A DNA stretch of 64,000 nt, taken from contig CAWUKT010000027.1 of the NCBI GenBank assembly GCA_963923035.1, positions 1 through 64,000 on the forward strand, given 5' to 3'. The notes beneath the pieces were generated by a model. The model was not told the origin of the DNA. It saw only the letters and a program-made list of their open reading frames with translations, and did no database searches. Source of the stretch: CAWUKT01 sp963923035. Its GTDB lineage: Bacteria > Bacteroidota > Bacteroidia > J057 > JADKCL01. Shown here piece after piece: positions 62,409 to 64,000 of the stretch (its first letter is position 1; the number at the start of each line of letters is the position of its first letter). The position numbers and the translations under genes are program-made.

Positions 62409-64000
62409 CTAAAATTGGAAATAAATGAAGGCCTGGAGGTCGCTGGAAATGGTCTGGTAAATCACAAATATGGCCACTACCGAAACCGCCAATTTGACCG
62501 CCATGTGCGAATCGAGCCACAGTGTGCGCAGTTCTTCCTTCCATTTCGACGGGAACCAGTGCAATACAAAGCCAATGTACATGACCATGAAGACCCACTG
62601 GTAACTGCTCAGAATCTCCGGAATCAGGTCCCAGCGGAACTCGTACCAGACTTGGTTGAACCATTCGAGGACGTCTTCCTGGCTCTGCCCCCGGAACCAA
62701 ATCCGGGTGAAGGTGATGAAGTTGAAGGTGAGGAAAATGGTCCAAATCTGCCAGAACCACTCTTTTCGCCCTTCCCAGGGACTGATCTTGCGCCACAGCT
62801 TGTAGGCGACCAACCCGATCCCGTTCAGTGCCCCCCAAATGATGAAGAGCCAACTCGCGCCGTGCCAGAATCCCCCCAGGGTCATTGTGATCATCAGGTT
62901 GGCGGAGGTAAACAGCTCTTTTCGGACCTTGGGGAAGCGGATGCTGAGGAAAATGAGCGTGGAGGCCAGTAAGACGAAGGTAATGAGCACCTCGAGCCAG
63001 ATTTCCCAGCCGAAGAGCAGGAGCACCAGGATGGGGAGAATGGCAAAAAAGACGTAGGTGAGGAAGGACGCCGAGCGGCTACCGCCCAGGGGAATATAGA
63101 GGTAGTCCTTGAGCCAGGTGGACAGCGAAATGTGCCAGCGTTTCCAGAATTCCCCGACGGAACGGGCCTTGTAGGGCGAATTGAAGTTGATGGGCAGGCG
63201 GAATCCCATGAGCAATGCCACCCCGATCGCAATGTCGGTGTAGCCGGCGAAGTCACAGTAGACCTGCAACGAATAGCCGTACAGTCCCATCACATTTTCA
63301 AAGCCGGTATACGCGCCCGGATCGGCAAAGACCCGGTCGACAAAGTTCACGGCGATATAGTCCGCGATGAACAATTTCTTCACAAGCCCCTTCAGGATCC
63401 ACCACATCGCGATGCCCATTTCCCGTTGGGTGAGGCGGAACGGCTGGTAAATCTGGGGGATGAATTCGGATGCCCGCACGATGGGACCGGCCACGAGCTG
63501 GGGAAAAAACGAGACGTAGAAGCCGAAATCGAGGATGTTGCGGACGGGTTCGATCTTGCGCTTGTAGACGTCGACGGCGTAGGAAATGGTCTGGAAGGTG
63601 AAGAAGGAAATGCCCACCGGCGGGACCAGTTTGTCCACAGTGAGGTTGGAGCCTGTGATGTCGTTGACCACCGAATTGAAGTGGTTGTAGTAGGTGGCGC
63701 TGGGGTCAAAATAGTCCTGGGCGACTTCCACGAAGAAGTAGGTGTACTTGAAGTAGCCGAGCAAAAGGAGGTTGACGACGATGGAGAGGACGAGGAAAAA
63801 GAGTCGGACCCCCTTTCGTTCGGAGCCGTGGATGCCAAAGCCGATGGCGTAGTCGACGAGGGTGGAGAAGATGAGGAGAACGAAGAAAAAGCCGCCGGTC
63901 TTGAAGTAGAAGAAGAGGCTGACGAGGAACAAAAAGGCGTTCCGGGCGGTGCGGTGGGGATGGATGAGGGAAAAAACTGCGAGGACGACGCCAAAGAAGA
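62409..64000 (-). CDS. MBOAT-family O-acyltransferase, 5' truncated by window edge
   Basis: About 530 codons are seen; the frame continues past position 64000 without a start codon, so the N terminus is outside. Many transmembrane segments. The MBOAT core includes VPPVGISFFTFQTISYAVDVY, the FPQLVAGPIVR stretch, GRP-type SPYKARSVGEFWKRWHISLSTWLKDYLYIPLGGSR and the catalytic His in GGFWHGASW. The arrangement is that of AlgI/DltB-type enzymes that acylate extracellular polysaccharide or teichoic acid-like polymers. Partner genes (an SGNH hydrolase is usual) may lie to the right. Confidence 0.94.
   Translation of the reverse strand, partial: FFGVVLAVFSLIHPHRTARNAFLFLVSLFFYFKTGGFFFVLLIFSTLVDYAIGFGIHGSERKGVRLFFLVLSIVVNLLLLGYFKYTYFFVEVAQDYFDPSATYYNHFNSVVNDITGSNLTVDKLVPPVGISFFTFQTISYAVDVYKRKIEPVRNILDFGFYVSFFPQLVAGPIVRASEFIPQIYQPFRLTQREMGIAMWWILKGLVKKLFIADYIAVNFVDRVFADPGAYTGFENVMGLYGYSLQVYCDFAGYTDIAIGVALLMGFRLPINFNSPYKARSVGEFWKRWHISLSTWLKDYLYIPLGGSRSASFLTYVFFAILPILVLLLFGWEIWLEVLITFVLLASTLIFLSIRFPKVRKELFTSANLMITMTLGGFWHGASWLFIIWGALNGIGLVAYKLWRKISPWEGRKEWFWQIWTIFLTFNFITFTRIWFRGQSQEDVLEWFNQVWYEFRWDLIPEILSSYQWVFMVMYIGFVLHWFPSKWKEELRTLWLDSHMAVKLAVSVVAIFVIYQTISSDLQAFIYFQF

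Noticed and set aside
1..64000. Search for tRNA, rRNA and tmRNA genes
   Set aside because: No cloverleaf with CCA end or ribosomal RNA signature was found by eye on either strand. A covariance search would be needed to be sure.

Overview
The window is chromosomal DNA from a member of the Bacteroidota, most likely Saprospiria (Saprospiraceae/Lewinella-like), with a moderately high GC content. The pointers are type IX secretion sorting domains of both kinds (type A at the end of the 60.2-62.2 kb gene, gliding-type/type B at the end of the 54.4-58.4 kb gene), a DUF4175 protein, many short lipoproteins, a eukaryotic-like IleRS and the local gene families. The genus cannot be fixed from the sequence. 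I saw no rRNA, tRNA or CRISPR array.

Layout. 0-17.3 kb: genes lie almost entirely on the minus strand (14 of 15). The left edge cuts a probable group II (class C type) intron inserted just behind a terminator-like hairpin. Then follow hsp20, a response regulator/histidine kinase pair, a lipoprotein on the opposite strand, an Ig-like lipoprotein with a small membrane protein and a methyltransferase, mnmG, ybeY, an RsbW-like ATPase, a 1120-residue DUF4175 membrane protein, a small membrane protein, exodeoxyribonuclease III, thiL and nadA. 17.28-17.78 kb: a 500-base AT-rich non-coding stretch packed with DnaA-box-like 9-mers, from which transcription runs outward on both sides; I propose it as the chromosomal replication origin. 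Two near-perfect parS (ParB-binding) palindromes lie about 7.7 kb away between mnmG and ybeY, which fits an origin domain.

17.8-31.2 kb: mnmH, a DUF1569 gene, a beta-propeller lipoprotein, a SulP transporter, a sugar-nucleotide epimerase, purN-purH and the cell-shape cluster mreB-mreC-mreD-mrdA-rodA. 31.2-38.5 kb: glycerophosphodiesterase, a geranylgeranyl-reductase-like flavoprotein, an Lrp/AsnC regulator, glyS, cysQ-cysC and an NADPH-dependent FMN reductase. 38.5-42.1 kb: an unrecognised 929-residue exported protein paired with a lipoprotein. 42.3-54.2 kb: a helical protein of unknown function, an MMPL/RND exporter, ileS-lspA, an S41 protease, DUF1015 and maf. 54.4-64 kb: two large secreted PKD/Ig-like proteins for the type IX system, two small exported proteins and an MBOAT acyltransferase cut by the right edge.

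Most genes are housekeeping: wall elongation (mreBCD/PBP2/RodA), purine synthesis (purN, purH), translation and tRNA modification (glyS, ileS, mnmG, mnmH), cofactors (thiL, nadA) and envelope processing (lspA, S41 protease). The most interesting signals are non-coding: the candidate oriC, the parS pair, the intron at a terminator, a triple TGNCA-N3-TGNCR motif upstream of hsp20, and a long nested inverted repeat at 52.2 kb.
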